Source: Haladaptatus sp. QDMS2 (GTDB lineage Archaea; Halobacteriota; Halobacteria; Halobacteriales; Halococcaceae). From it: a stretch of DNA of 64,000 nucleotides. The stretch is from assembly GCF_029338295.1 (NCBI RefSeq), contig NZ_CP119793.1:124001-188000 (forward strand), given 5' to 3'. Shown here piece after piece: positions 27,688 to 36,467 of the stretch (positions within the stretch are counted from its first letter, which is position 1; every line of letters starts with the position of its first letter). The notes beneath the pieces were generated by a model. The model had not been told where the DNA came from and did no database searches. It saw only the letters and a program-made list of their open reading frames with translations. Position numbers and translations under genes: made by a program.

Positions 27688-30600
27688 TTCGCGTCACTAC
27701 ATTCGAATCGAGCCATCGCGGGAACGTGTCGACCCTGCGGATATCGTCTCCCGGCTGGCTGGCCTGCGCAAGCTTCGAACGGGCTGGAAGATCAAATTCG
27801 ATCCACGGAAGAGTCCCCCCACGTTCGAATTCCTTGCCCTCACCCAGGGGACGGATGCGCCGGTTCGATTCTATCTGGGCGTTGATGACGAGGGATTGCT
27901 GCCGACGCTCGAATCCGAATTACAGACCGCCTATCCAGCGAGTTACGATATCTACGAGGAAGCAATCGACCTCCGAACTGAACTCTGCAACGATGACCAC
28001 CTCGGTGACGGTGGAGAGAACACGGAGGCTGTCGATGATGGAGGCGACACCTCACTTTCCGAGCGGACGCCACTCGCAGCCCGCTGGAGCGGTATCGGTG
28101 AACGGAGTCGCGACTGGATGACGCCGCTCAAGCAGTACTCACAAGTCCAAGAAGCGGGAACCCAGTCGGGAAATCCGGCACGAGCACCACTCGCGACGGC
28201 CGTCGAACGGCTTACGGAGGCCACCGCACCCACCGCGTTGCAAGTGTTGTTCACCCGCTACGGGAACTGGCAGCGAGCTGCCGAAGGTCGAAAAAAGCAG
28301 ATCGAGACCAAACACGATGGCGCACTCCAGTCCGCACGAACCAGCCTCGCCGATATGGTCTACGGTGCCGACCAGGAGCGCATTCGCGATCGTCGACGAG
28401 GTCGTGACCCACCGCACGTCGGCGAGAGCACCCGGCAGACGTCGAGTGCCGCGAGTGGAGCGGTTGCCTCCCGACAGGCACTCATCGACCAGAAGGGGCC
28501 CTCACAGACGTTTCTCGTGAACCTCCGCACCGTCACCGTCCTTCCAGATACTCCCGAGGACGCAGTCAGAGCCCAAGCTGCGAACAATATCGAGACGCTG
28601 GCGAACGCGTTCAACCACCTCGACGGCTACTTCTATCACCTCGACGGCAGTCGCGTCTCGAAGAGCCTGACGAACATTCGCGACCCAGCTCGGAAGGAAC
28701 TGAGCCGACTGCTGAATCGGTCGTTCAACCAGTCGTGGATGGGGAAACGTCGCCCGCAACTCGTGTTGAACGCGGACGAACTTGCGAACTTTGTGGCGGT
28801 GCCGAGCGCGCAGACACTCACAACTGAAGGGTCACGCGGTGCTCGTGGCAAGGAACGACTCCGCCAGCCACTGCCGTTACCCGACCCGGATCTTCTCGAA
28901 GCGTTCTCGGGCCCAGGCATGGCGGTTGGGAAGCCGCTCCGGAACCGGAACGAATCGCTGGACGAGCCGATCCGCATCCCACCAGATCTCTTGACGACGA
29001 GTTACATTCGGGCGGCGTCGACGGGGAGCGGGAAGTCAACGGCCACGCAGGCCGAGATGCTCTCGCTTCACGAGCATGTCGACGGGCCGACTGTGCTCCT
29101 CGAGGGGAAGGGTGACGGGATGGCCGAGAACTATCTCCACGCCCACTACGCCACGAACGGAAACCTGGACGACGTCTACTATTTCAACGCGCCAGACACC
29201 CTGCCGGCGGTCTCGTTTTTCGATATTCGCCCGGCGCTTGCAATGGGGCGTTCTCGTGCGGACGCTGTCCAGGATAAAGTCGAGCATTTCCACGAGATCA
29301 TGCGACTCATCCTCGGTGAGGAGCGCCATAATCAGGCGTACGTCGCCAACGAAATCCTCACGTTCCTGATCAAGGGGCTGTTCGACCGGGAGTACGGCCA
29401 CGACGCGTTCAGCCTCGAAGACCTGATACAGGCCGTCTTCCGAATGAGCCGAGAGAAGACGCTCCCCGAACTCTGTGATGCGAACGCGCACATCGAGCAG
29501 TCGCTGGTCCAGAAGTGCCAGGTCGATGAGCGTCAGTTCCAGCAGACGATGGGTGCGGCAGCGAATCGACTCGACAAGCTCGTCGAACACGAACACCTCT
29601 ACCAGATGTTCACCCACGTCCCTGAGTGGGACGACGAGGCCGAGGAGTACGTCGGGAACGCCTTCGACTTCCGTGAGTTCGTCGACGACGACGCCGTCAT
29701 CCTGTTCGACCTTGGTGAGTTCCGGGCTGAATCCCAGCACGCCCTGACGATGATTCTGTTGAGCAATCTCTGGGACGCTGTGCAGGGTCGCCGCGGAAGG
29801 GGCCGGTCGCTGACCGGGGATGGCAACGACGACGAGGATGCCGATGATACGATTGTGAATATGATCATCGAGGAGGCTGCCCCAGTCGCGACGTCCTCGC
29901 TGGTCTACGAACAGTTCATTCCTCAGGGGCGCGCGTTCGGCGTGAGTCTCGGGTTGATACTACAGTACCCCGAGCAAGTAGCGCAGTACAGTACGTCCGA
30001 TCGGGCGTATACGGAGATTCTGAACAACGTCAAGACGAAGCTCATCGGGAATATTGCGACGGATGCGAAGCTCGCCGAGTCGATGGCGCACGAGAATCTC
30101 AGCACGTCCGAGTTCCGTAATCGCATCAGTCGGTTGCCGGACGGCGAATGGATCGCTCAATTACCGAGCCCTCGGTTCGGAGAGACTGGTCCGGCGCCGT
30201 TCTCGCTCGCATCGCTGCCAATTCCCGAGGGGCACCCAGAGAGCGAGGCACCGCTTTCGGGCGACGACCGGCATCTCTTCGAGGAGCAACAGATTCCCCG
30301 GGTGATGCGACGAACGCAGGACGAGTGCAGTTTACCGGGACGGACGAGTCGATTCGCTCGCGAGGAGGTTCGGGAGACGCTCGACGAGGTGGGCGATGAC
30401 GTCGACGGAGAGTCTGCGTCGGCGAGCGAAAGCACAGCCGCCGCTGAAGCAGCTGCCGGCGGCACCCCATCGGAAACCTCATTCTTCGGTGCACGTAGCG
30501 CGAGCGACGACACAAGCGCGTCTGTGGACCGCGAGCAAACGACCGCGACGAACGAGGCCCAAATGTCATCGACTGAGGAGCGCTCCATCGGTAGCGCGCC

Positions 30601-31849
30601 CATGTTCGGCGCAGCTGCCGACGAGTCACAGGATGCTGAGAGAACTCCACAGTCTTCGACTCCCGAGCCGGCAGGCACGACGGCTCAAGAAGAACGGGCC
30701 GACGATACAGCGGAGACGTCGGAGACGACAGAAGCATCGGGTGGGACGTCACTGCCCGAGCACATCCGCCATGATGCGGATGCCGATCGCTACATCTGTG
30801 GCCTCTGTGGAGCCGAGTATACCCCGTCCGAGGAGCGGAAGGCCAGTGCGTGCTGTCAGTTCGCGTCGAAAGACGACGTCTTCGTCGCAGCCCGCCGAGC
30901 GCGGTCCACGGCCGAGAGCTCCAGCGAACTGTTCACGCGACTGGGGAACATCACCGAACATGCCGACACGTACGGTATCGAGATGACGATCCAGGACTTC
31001 GCGTCGTTGGATGCGTCCGCTGGCGAGACCGCCACCGCCCCCAACAGCGGTACAGAAGCATCACCAGAACCAGAGCAGGACCCGACCACCGACAACTCAC
31101 CCCCGACTCGGTTTCAAGCGGCAACGACGACCATTCCGGATGAGACTCTCCGCGAGGAAGGTGTCACACGCGATGAGGCGGCATTTCTCGGTCTCGTGCT
31201 GGATGCGATGAACCACCAACTCGAGGAGTATTCGCTCACGGAGAGTATGACTGCGCTCGAAGAGCCCTTCTCAAATCTCGACATCGAGACGCTTACACAG
31301 AAAGCGTTCCTCGAAGAACACCGCTCGTTCCGCCAGAAGTACTACACTGTGTTACCGGCTGGCCGTGAGTTTCTGGATCGCTCGCTTGAGGCCAATCCGG
31401 GCGTCGGCGATCTCGGTGAGAAAACCCCACACAAAGCTGGCGTCGTCTTCCTCGAAGCCTGGCTCGCCCAACAGGAGGACGTCGCTCGAACGGAGATCTA
31501 CTATCAGCATGGGGACGACACAGTCTTCGACGTCGCTGGCTTCGATGCTTCTGACGATCTTGCCTGGGTTGGGGAAGTGGAAACGCCGAGCAATAATTCC
31601 GAGGCGCTGCTCGCGGACTACGAGAAGCTTGCGAGCGTCGACGCGGCTGCTGTCTGGGCCGGTGAAGATAAGGCATTCATTCTGGACGCGATCGAGACAC
31701 TCACCGACGCCGGGAAAGTCGATTTCTCGCTGAGTTCGACCCAGCGACGGACGATTAGCTCGCTTCGCGCAGCAATCGGCGAGTACGACGATCCGGGGAT
31801 GAAGGCACTCCACACGTTCCGAAGTCTCGAAACGGAGGTGCCTGAGTAA
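27680..31849 (+). CDS. VirD4/TraG-like coupling protein with C-terminal zinc and nuclease-like regions
   Basis: A 1389-residue protein, about twice the usual size of a coupling protein. Residues about 440-460 hold Walker A AASTGSGKSTATQ; about 725-770 hold IIEEAAPVATSSLVYEQF and RAFGVSLGLILQYPEQ, typical of TraG/VirD4/HerA-like motors. A low-complexity acidic linker leads to a CxxC...CC zinc motif (ICGLCGAEYTP...ACCQF, about 1040-1060). The C-terminus has a winged-helix-like part and VFDVAGF...LAWVGEVETP, which resembles a PD-(D/E)xK fold. Start at 27680 is chosen because it overlaps the VirB4 gene; longer frames lie inside that gene. Confidence 0.8.
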   Translation: MTNSRHYIRIEPSRERVDPADIVSRLAGLRKLRTGWKIKFDPRKSPPTFEFLALTQGTDAPVRFYLGVDDEGLLPTLESELQTAYPASYDIYEEAIDLRTELCNDDHLGDGGENTEAVDDGGDTSLSERTPLAARWSGIGERSRDWMTPLKQYSQVQEAGTQSGNPARAPLATAVERLTEATAPTALQVLFTRYGNWQRAAEGRKKQIETKHDGALQSARTSLADMVYGADQERIRDRRRGRDPPHVGESTRQTSSAASGAVASRQALIDQKGPSQTFLVNLRTVTVLPDTPEDAVRAQAANNIETLANAFNHLDGYFYHLDGSRVSKSLTNIRDPARKELSRLLNRSFNQSWMGKRRPQLVLNADELANFVAVPSAQTLTTEGSRGARGKERLRQPLPLPDPDLLEAFSGPGMAVGKPLRNRNESLDEPIRIPPDLLTTSYIRAASTGSGKSTATQAEMLSLHEHVDGPTVLLEGKGDGMAENYLHAHYATNGNLDDVYYFNAPDTLPAVSFFDIRPALAMGRSRADAVQDKVEHFHEIMRLILGEERHNQAYVANEILTFLIKGLFDREYGHDAFSLEDLIQAVFRMSREKTLPELCDANAHIEQSLVQKCQVDERQFQQTMGAAANRLDKLVEHEHLYQMFTHVPEWDDEAEEYVGNAFDFREFVDDDAVILFDLGEFRAESQHALTMILLSNLWDAVQGRRGRGRSLTGDGNDDEDADDTIVNMIIEEAAPVATSSLVYEQFIPQGRAFGVSLGLILQYPEQVAQYSTSDRAYTEILNNVKTKLIGNIATDAKLAESMAHENLSTSEFRNRISRLPDGEWIAQLPSPRFGETGPAPFSLASLPIPEGHPESEAPLSGDDRHLFEEQQIPRVMRRTQDECSLPGRTSRFAREEVRETLDEVGDDVDGESASASESTAAAEAAAGGTPSETSFFGARSASDDTSASVDREQTTATNEAQMSSTEERSIGSAPMFGAAADESQDAERTPQSSTPEPAGTTAQEERADDTAETSETTEASGGTSLPEHIRHDADADRYICGLCGAEYTPSEERKASACCQFASKDDVFVAARRARSTAESSSELFTRLGNITEHADTYGIEMTIQDFASLDASAGETATAPNSGTEASPEPEQDPTTDNSPPTRFQAATTTIPDETLREEGVTRDEAAFLGLVLDAMNHQLEEYSLTESMTALEEPFSNLDIETLTQKAFLEEHRSFRQKYYTVLPAGREFLDRSLEANPGVGDLGEKTPHKAGVVFLEAWLAQQEDVARTEIYYQHGDDTVFDVAGFDASDDLAWVGEVETPSNNSEALLADYEKLASVDAAAVWAGEDKAFILDAIETLTDAGKVDFSLSSTQRRTISSLRAAIGEYDDPGMKALHTFRSLETEVPE

Positions 31850-31851
31850 CG

Positions 31852-32748
31852 ATGGCCCTCTCATGGCGAGAGGCGACACGAGAGGAACTCCACACCTACT
31901 ACACGGAGGCGTTTCCCGAGTACGTTGACGAACTCCCCTCATTCGTTACCGTCGATGGGCCCAGAGAATTCGCTATTGCGTTTCGTGAGGGATACCCGAT
32001 CCGGAAGCAGGACGCTCCGGATCGGTCGTTCATTCGCCGCAATACGTGGCAAACGAGTCGGTCAGGCGACCGGACAGTGCAGCAGTTCGAGGCGACTGAG
32101 AACTTCGTCGAGTTCATTCAGCACCCCGCACGGTACGACCCCGCTCAGGGCAGTGCCTACGCCCTCGCCGATCCGGACCTCTTGGATCGACCGGAGCCAC
32201 GCCCCGACGCGGTCTACTATGCGCTCGATCACTGGGATCGGCCGTGGGTGCTCGCAGTCGATATCGACGCGAAAGACATCGCCGCAGAGCGCGCTTCCCG
32301 TGAAACCACCACTGGTGAATCAACCGACGATGTCGAGACTGAGCAGCTTCGAGCCGCCGGGATACTCGACAGCCCCCCTGAGGGATATCCCTACTCGTTC
32401 GACGATATCGAGCAGGCCCTCGACTACGGCTTTGCAGTCCAAGAGATCTTCGAGGATGACTTCGCGGCCGACGAGACGATGGTCGTCTACTCGGGCCAGG
32501 GCTGTCACGTCTACCTGCTCGATACGGATCGCGAACACCACTACGACGAACAAAGCCGCGAGGTCATCAACGACCTGCTGCTCGACGAATATGAGATTCC
32601 CATCGACCCAGTCGTCACGGCCGATCGACGCCGGGTAATGCGGCTACCCTACTCGCTACACGCCGATGTCTCGCGTGTCGTCCAGCCCATCGACGGTCCA
32701 GGATTCGACTTCCGAACCGAGGCGACGCCCAACTTCCTTGACTCATGA
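31852..32748 (+). CDS. Archaeo-eukaryotic primase catalytic subunit-like (PriS-like)
   Basis: A 298-residue protein. LAVDIDAKD (about 133-141) gives the paired Asp metal ligands, SGQGCHVYLLD (about 214-224) gives the His motif of nucleotide binding, and VVTADRRRVMRLPYSLH supplies the third region, all in the order seen in PriS. It is shorter and far diverged from the chromosomal PriS. It starts 2 bases after the coupling-protein stop and overlaps the next gene. It would prime DNA synthesis on transferred single strands, or element replication. Confidence 0.75.
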   Translation: MALSWREATREELHTYYTEAFPEYVDELPSFVTVDGPREFAIAFREGYPIRKQDAPDRSFIRRNTWQTSRSGDRTVQQFEATENFVEFIQHPARYDPAQGSAYALADPDLLDRPEPRPDAVYYALDHWDRPWVLAVDIDAKDIAAERASRETTTGESTDDVETEQLRAAGILDSPPEGYPYSFDDIEQALDYGFAVQEIFEDDFAADETMVVYSGQGCHVYLLDTDREHHYDEQSREVINDLLLDEYEIPIDPVVTADRRRVMRLPYSLHADVSRVVQPIDGPGFDFRTEATPNFLDS

Positions 32749-34250
32749 GTCGAGACACTCCAGTAGACGACGAGTATACGGCGTACCGAGTGGCCGCCCT
32801 TCCACGGGACGAAGGCGAGTTCCAGCTCACGCAGCTGTTCGAGCGTGGGTATCAGCGCTGGATGGTCGATGGCGAGCAGCAAACGGAGAAGATGCTTGCA
32901 GATATCGAGCGGTTCACCACCGAAGCGTTCGCGCCGAGCACGCGAGAGCAGGCAGCCGAGCGCCCCTATGTGGACGATCCGGGAGCGCTAGCCATCCTCA
33001 CGACGCTCGGGGCAGTCTGCATCATGGACCATCCGAAACTCGCGGATACGCCGTCCCGTCATCTCGCGCTCCTCGGTGATCTTCGCGAACTCTACGTCAA
33101 CAATATCGGGTCGCTCGTTCGCGAGTACGATGACTGGTCGCTCCATCAGGAGATCGCCGAAACCCTCTACGCGAAAGCACCCGGCGAGGACGGCGTCCAT
33201 CCAGGACGTGTCTGTACGGACATCACGACCCGTCCTGAGTTTGGCGAGGGGTACTATCTCGAAATCCCACTCGTCGCCGCCTCACGAAAATGTCTGGCTC
33301 GTGCAGAGGGCGATGAGAACCAGCAGGGAGAGATTCAGGCCCACATCGCGGACAACCACCTGTACGTCCCCGTCTCGGATTTCATGGAGAAATACCGCGA
33401 GTACGCAGAAGACGCGTTCGGACGTCTGCTCGCGGTGCAAGAAACGGCGCTGACTGCAGACCAGCGGAGCTGGCTCACCGCGAACGAATCAGCGATCACC
33501 GACCGCATCGACCGGTTCTTCCAGGCCGGGCAGACCCACCGTGTGTGGGAGAACTGGAGTCGGCAGAAGCGCGATATCCGGACGATCATCAACGCCGTCA
33601 AAGCCGCGGACGCCGACACTGCACAGCTCGATGAGCCGCAGACAGCACGAGATCTGCACGAGGCGCTGGAGGGGTACGAGCCTGACCGGACGTGGGAACG
33701 GCATGCCTGTAACTCCTTTTCGACGCCACGGAGTCTGGGGAACACCCTGACCGCGATGCAGAATCACGCGAGCGTCTCTGTCGAGCACAAGTGGGAGAAT
33801 CGCTATACGCTCACCGAGTACAGCGATGGGGCGCGCCCCATACACGTCGACGGCCTCGAGGACTTGTTCGAACTGCCCTGTCTGGCGGCGATGGACGACC
33901 GTCTCCACGAGAAGAAGCCTGTTCGGAAGGATCTGTTCAATTTGGTGCGGATGGCGTGGTGGCTCCCCCAGTACCGGGACGCGAGTACGGAGGAATTCAT
34001 CAGCGACGTGAAAGCCCTGTTCTCGCGGTGGTCCTGGTATGACGACGAGGTGACGGAGTACCAGATCCGGTACGAACTCGACAACGATATCGGCGGTGAA
34101 ATCCCCCTCCCGATGAATTGTGCGAATGATGATATGCAGCGGTACTGCATCGGACGTGACCAGTGCCCCTACTCGATCTATGGGAGCCTTCCGTTCCCAG
34201 AAGAGATGTACGAGCAGATCGACGACCAGCCGAAACACGCGCCGCAGTAG
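32745..34250 (+). CDS. Primase large subunit-like protein (PriL-like, Fe-S candidate)
   Basis: A 501-residue protein starting ATGA-overlapped with the PriS-like gene. The C-terminal domain has a PriL-like layout: LPCLAAMDDRLHEKKPVRKDLFNLVRMAWWL, then FSRWSWYDDEVTEYQIRYEL and PMNCANDDMQRYCIGRDQC. Cys at about 379, 459, 468 and 474 would ligate a 4Fe-4S cluster. The N-terminal part is helical and without a recognised match. Pairing with the PriS-like gene suggests a heterodimeric primase specific to the element. Last gene of the long conjugation operon. Confidence 0.7.
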   Translation: MSRDTPVDDEYTAYRVAALPRDEGEFQLTQLFERGYQRWMVDGEQQTEKMLADIERFTTEAFAPSTREQAAERPYVDDPGALAILTTLGAVCIMDHPKLADTPSRHLALLGDLRELYVNNIGSLVREYDDWSLHQEIAETLYAKAPGEDGVHPGRVCTDITTRPEFGEGYYLEIPLVAASRKCLARAEGDENQQGEIQAHIADNHLYVPVSDFMEKYREYAEDAFGRLLAVQETALTADQRSWLTANESAITDRIDRFFQAGQTHRVWENWSRQKRDIRTIINAVKAADADTAQLDEPQTARDLHEALEGYEPDRTWERHACNSFSTPRSLGNTLTAMQNHASVSVEHKWENRYTLTEYSDGARPIHVDGLEDLFELPCLAAMDDRLHEKKPVRKDLFNLVRMAWWLPQYRDASTEEFISDVKALFSRWSWYDDEVTEYQIRYELDNDIGGEIPLPMNCANDDMQRYCIGRDQCPYSIYGSLPFPEEMYEQIDDQPKHAPQ

Positions 34251-35030
34251 CCGGTGTGGAACCACCCTATCTATCAAAACTCAAACTCACTCTACTCATG
34301 GCTAGTCCGCTCCCCATGAGGTCCGTTTTGCAAACACGATGTAGGCGTTCTATCCAGTAAGAATAGCAGCGTGAGCCGTTCTCCACCCTTCGTTTTCATA
34401 TAGAACGAGTGATGGTTTTCATATACGATTGGAAACATGATTCGGGCGTCTGACCGCAACTCCGTAATTCCTCGGTGAGAGCGTTGGATACTGTGCATAT
34501 ACCATCTCGTGGGTTCGAACTCGTTTGCAAACACGATTTGAGGGGACGAGAGGACCCCTAAGCATGTCTCCAAGTGTCTACGTTTATTATCACCCTGCCT
34601 GTACCTCGCAAATCGTCCAAAGAAAAGGTGGGGTGCAGGGGGGAGAATGGATGGTGTGTGCAAGGAGGACGAATCAACCGGGTAGCGATGACTGAAATCA
34701 CAGACCTATCAGCAGTCGTATCTAAACTGATGCGACGATATCTGGAACTGGACTGTCGGTGGTGGGGGAGAGCGTGAGCCAAAGAAGTACAGAGGAAATG
34801 GCAGTTGGACCTGAGCGAAATACAGCCGCTGTCTTTCGGTTGAATGTCCAGCCACTATCCTGATAAGTTGGTTGTGCGTGGTTGCTCTCTGCGCCGCTCT
34901 GAGTGGTGGTGACCACCACGTGAGTGGCGGTGGTGACGGCTGGCGCTGACACCGGGACTGTCTTCCCTCACGGATTCCGGTCAGCACCAAGCACTGCGGT
35001 GTGGGACCTTCGGCCTGGGCGGCGACTGAC
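34251..35030. other. Intergenic region with a direct repeat
   Basis: About 780 bases without a gene I can support. It holds two copies of TTTGCAAACACGAT (34327-34340 and 34524-34537), each containing or nearly containing the palindrome GTTTGCAAAC, and an inverted repeat GTGGTGGTGACCACCAC near 34903-34919. Several short frames lack family features. Confidence 0.5.
34327..34537. repeat. Direct repeat TTTGCAAACACGAT, two copies
   Basis: The 14-base sequence occurs at 34327-34340 and 34524-34537, 197 bases apart, just after the end of the conjugation operon. The core GTTTGCAAAC is palindromic. It may be protein-binding or a scar of rearrangement. Confidence 0.5.
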
Positions 35031-35504
35031 CTACTCGGCTTCCGGGTACTCGACCAGACGGGCCAGGTTCTCCAGACTCATGCCCCACCCGGTGGCTGCG
35101 TCCTCTGCAGGGATCGGCTTGGGGATGCCCTCCTGGCGTACGGTCACCTTGGTTCCATCCGCAACTTCTTCGAGGGTGATGGTCACGGTCATTTCGCTCT
35201 GCATCTCGGGGGTATCCGTCTCGAATTGGTCTGTCTGGACGATACGCTCGTTGGGCACCAGCTCGACGTATTCGCCGCTGAAGCTGTGCTCGTCACTCTT
35301 GTCGAGCGAGGTGAACGTCCCGCGGTACGTGCCACCGACCTCACCGTCGGCGTGGTCGTATCTTGCGGTGTAGCCTGCCGGCGGCGAGAACTTCGCCAGC
35401 GCGTCGGCGTCCAGGAACGCCTTGTAGATGCGCTCGGCCGGTGCCTTGATCACGCGGCTCACTTCGATGCTTCCAGTCTCCGGTTCGTTAGGTTGGTCGC
35501 TCAT
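35031..35504 (-). CDS. SRPBCC/AHSA1-type (START-fold) protein
   Basis: A 157-residue protein. VSRVIKAPAERIYKAFLDADALAKF near the start and the end TGWGMSLENLARLVE are signatures of Aha1-C/AHSA1-type START-like proteins. The start at 35504 overlaps the ArsR stop (ATGA), and this regulator-START pairing is widespread. The cavity may bind a small hydrophobic ligand. Its function here is unknown. The pair is a common cargo and seems unrelated to conjugation. Confidence 0.88.
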   Translation of the reverse strand: MSDQPNEPETGSIEVSRVIKAPAERIYKAFLDADALAKFSPPAGYTARYDHADGEVGGTYRGTFTSLDKSDEHSFSGEYVELVPNERIVQTDQFETDTPEMQSEMTVTITLEEVADGTKVTVRQEGIPKPIPAEDAATGWGMSLENLARLVEYPEAE

Positions 35505-35836
35505 GGCTGATCGTCTTCTTCGACTTCTTGCGCGATGGCCTCCAGCGTGTCCTCCCAGAAGATCCGGTATTGGACGATCCAGGAGAAGGCTTCGGACAGG
35601 GGCTTGCCCTGGAGTGCGCACCGGCGCACTCGGCCGTCGCGGGTCTGCTCAAGCAGCCCAGCGTCTTCCAGCACGCGCAGGTGCTGGCTGATCGCGGGCA
35701 GGCTGACGTCGTGGGGTTCGGCCAGCTCACTCACACTTTTCTCACCCTCCGAGAGCTGCTCGATGAGCGAGCGTCGGGTGGGGTGAGAGAGTGCAGCAAA
35801 GACCGCGTCCAGGTCAACGTCAGGATGCTTAAGCAT
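35501..35836 (-). CDS. ArsR family transcriptional regulator
   Basis: A 111-residue winged helix: DAVFAALSHPTRRSLIEQLSEGEKSVSELAEPHDVSLPAISQHLRVLEDAGLLEQTRDGRVRRCAL is a textbook ArsR core. There is no metal-binding CxC in the recognition helix, so it is a non-metal ArsR, as usual next to SRPBCC proteins. Palindromes sharing the core TTAAGCA cover its start codon (35824-35837) and its upstream region (35863-35878), pointing to autoregulation. Confidence 0.93.
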   Translation of the reverse strand: MLKHPDVDLDAVFAALSHPTRRSLIEQLSEGEKSVSELAEPHDVSLPAISQHLRVLEDAGLLEQTRDGRVRRCALQGKPLSEAFSWIVQYRIFWEDTLEAIAQEVEEDDQP

Positions 35837-35878
35837 CTTCTAAACTATCGCGTCCACTATACTTAAGCATTTGCTTAA
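35824..35878 (-). promoter_or_regulatory. Two palindromic operators of the ArsR gene
   Basis: GATGCTTAAGCATC (35824-35837) is a perfect palindrome spanning the start codon. TTAAGCA-TT-TGCTTAA (35863-35878) repeats the same half-site 39 bases upstream, beside the TATA-like CTATACTTAAG. Two shared sites suggest cooperative autorepression. Confidence 0.6.
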
Positions 35879-36137
35879 ACGAGAATAGAGGCCAAAATTC
35901 TGACCCCGGCCAACGTTCAAGCATTCCACGTGGTCCGGACGTGACGAACCCCCCTGCTGAACTACTTCTGGGAAGGCACCCGATCCAACCACTCTCTCGA
36001 TTCCTCTGGTAACTATGCACCCTGTATCTTGCACCCCCGTTCTATCAGCTACAAGAAGTGTGCCAACCGAATCTCTGGGTCATCCGCGAATCCCTATGAG
36101 AAGCGGCATACAGAAAAGCGAAGTAGGCCTCGCTCCG
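35879..36137. other. Intergenic spacer
   Basis: No gene or clear repeat seen. It separates the ArsR unit from the small helical gene at 36138. Confidence 0.4.
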
Positions 36138-36371
36138 TCAGATCCTCGATGGCAGCCGCAGTTCGTCATCGACTTCGTAGAGATAGCCCTTCAACAACAG
36201 CTGCTCGATGTGCGCTCTCGCGTCGGCACGTTCGACGCCCTGCTCCATGAGATGATTGACGGCGTCCTCCCGGGTGAGGACCTCGTCGTTTTCCGCTGTG
36301 TCGAGGTACTGCTCGATGTGATCGAGTGCAGCTTCCTCGCCGGAGTTGATTGGCGTCCGCGACTCCCACAT
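36138..36371 (-). CDS. Small winged-helix-like hypothetical protein
   Basis: A 77-residue acidic protein: EEAALDHIEQYLDTAENDEVLTREDAVNHLMEQGVERADARAHIEQLLLKGYLYEVDDELRL. The helix-helix-helix-strand-strand pattern with LLLKGYLYEVDDELR as wing suggests a DNA- or protein-binding winged helix. It lies upstream of the MBL-fold gene on the opposite side of its stop, on the same strand. Role unknown. Confidence 0.6.
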   Translation of the reverse strand: MWESRTPINSGEEAALDHIEQYLDTAENDEVLTREDAVNHLMEQGVERADARAHIEQLLLKGYLYEVDDELRLPSRI

Positions 36372-36467
36372 TGGTCCATATACGAGGACGACAGATTAGG
36401 AATTTCTGGTCGCCGTCACTAGACTGTGACTCCCCGCTGATGCGTCACGCAGAGACAGCTACGTATC

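Noticed and set aside
30126-30986. Long reverse and alternate frames over the coupling-protein gene
   Set aside because: Arg/Ser/Pro-rich composition typical of shadow frames in GC-rich DNA; the VirD4-like frame explains the region.
34292-34663. Possible 123-codon minus-strand gene in the spacer after the primase genes
   Set aside because: No family features, it spans both direct repeats, and composition is unlike neighbouring proteins.
34895-34950. GTGGTGGTGACCACCAC-type dyad as a terminator or origin
   Set aside because: The stem is made of simple trinucleotide runs and lacks a T-tract or associated repeats.
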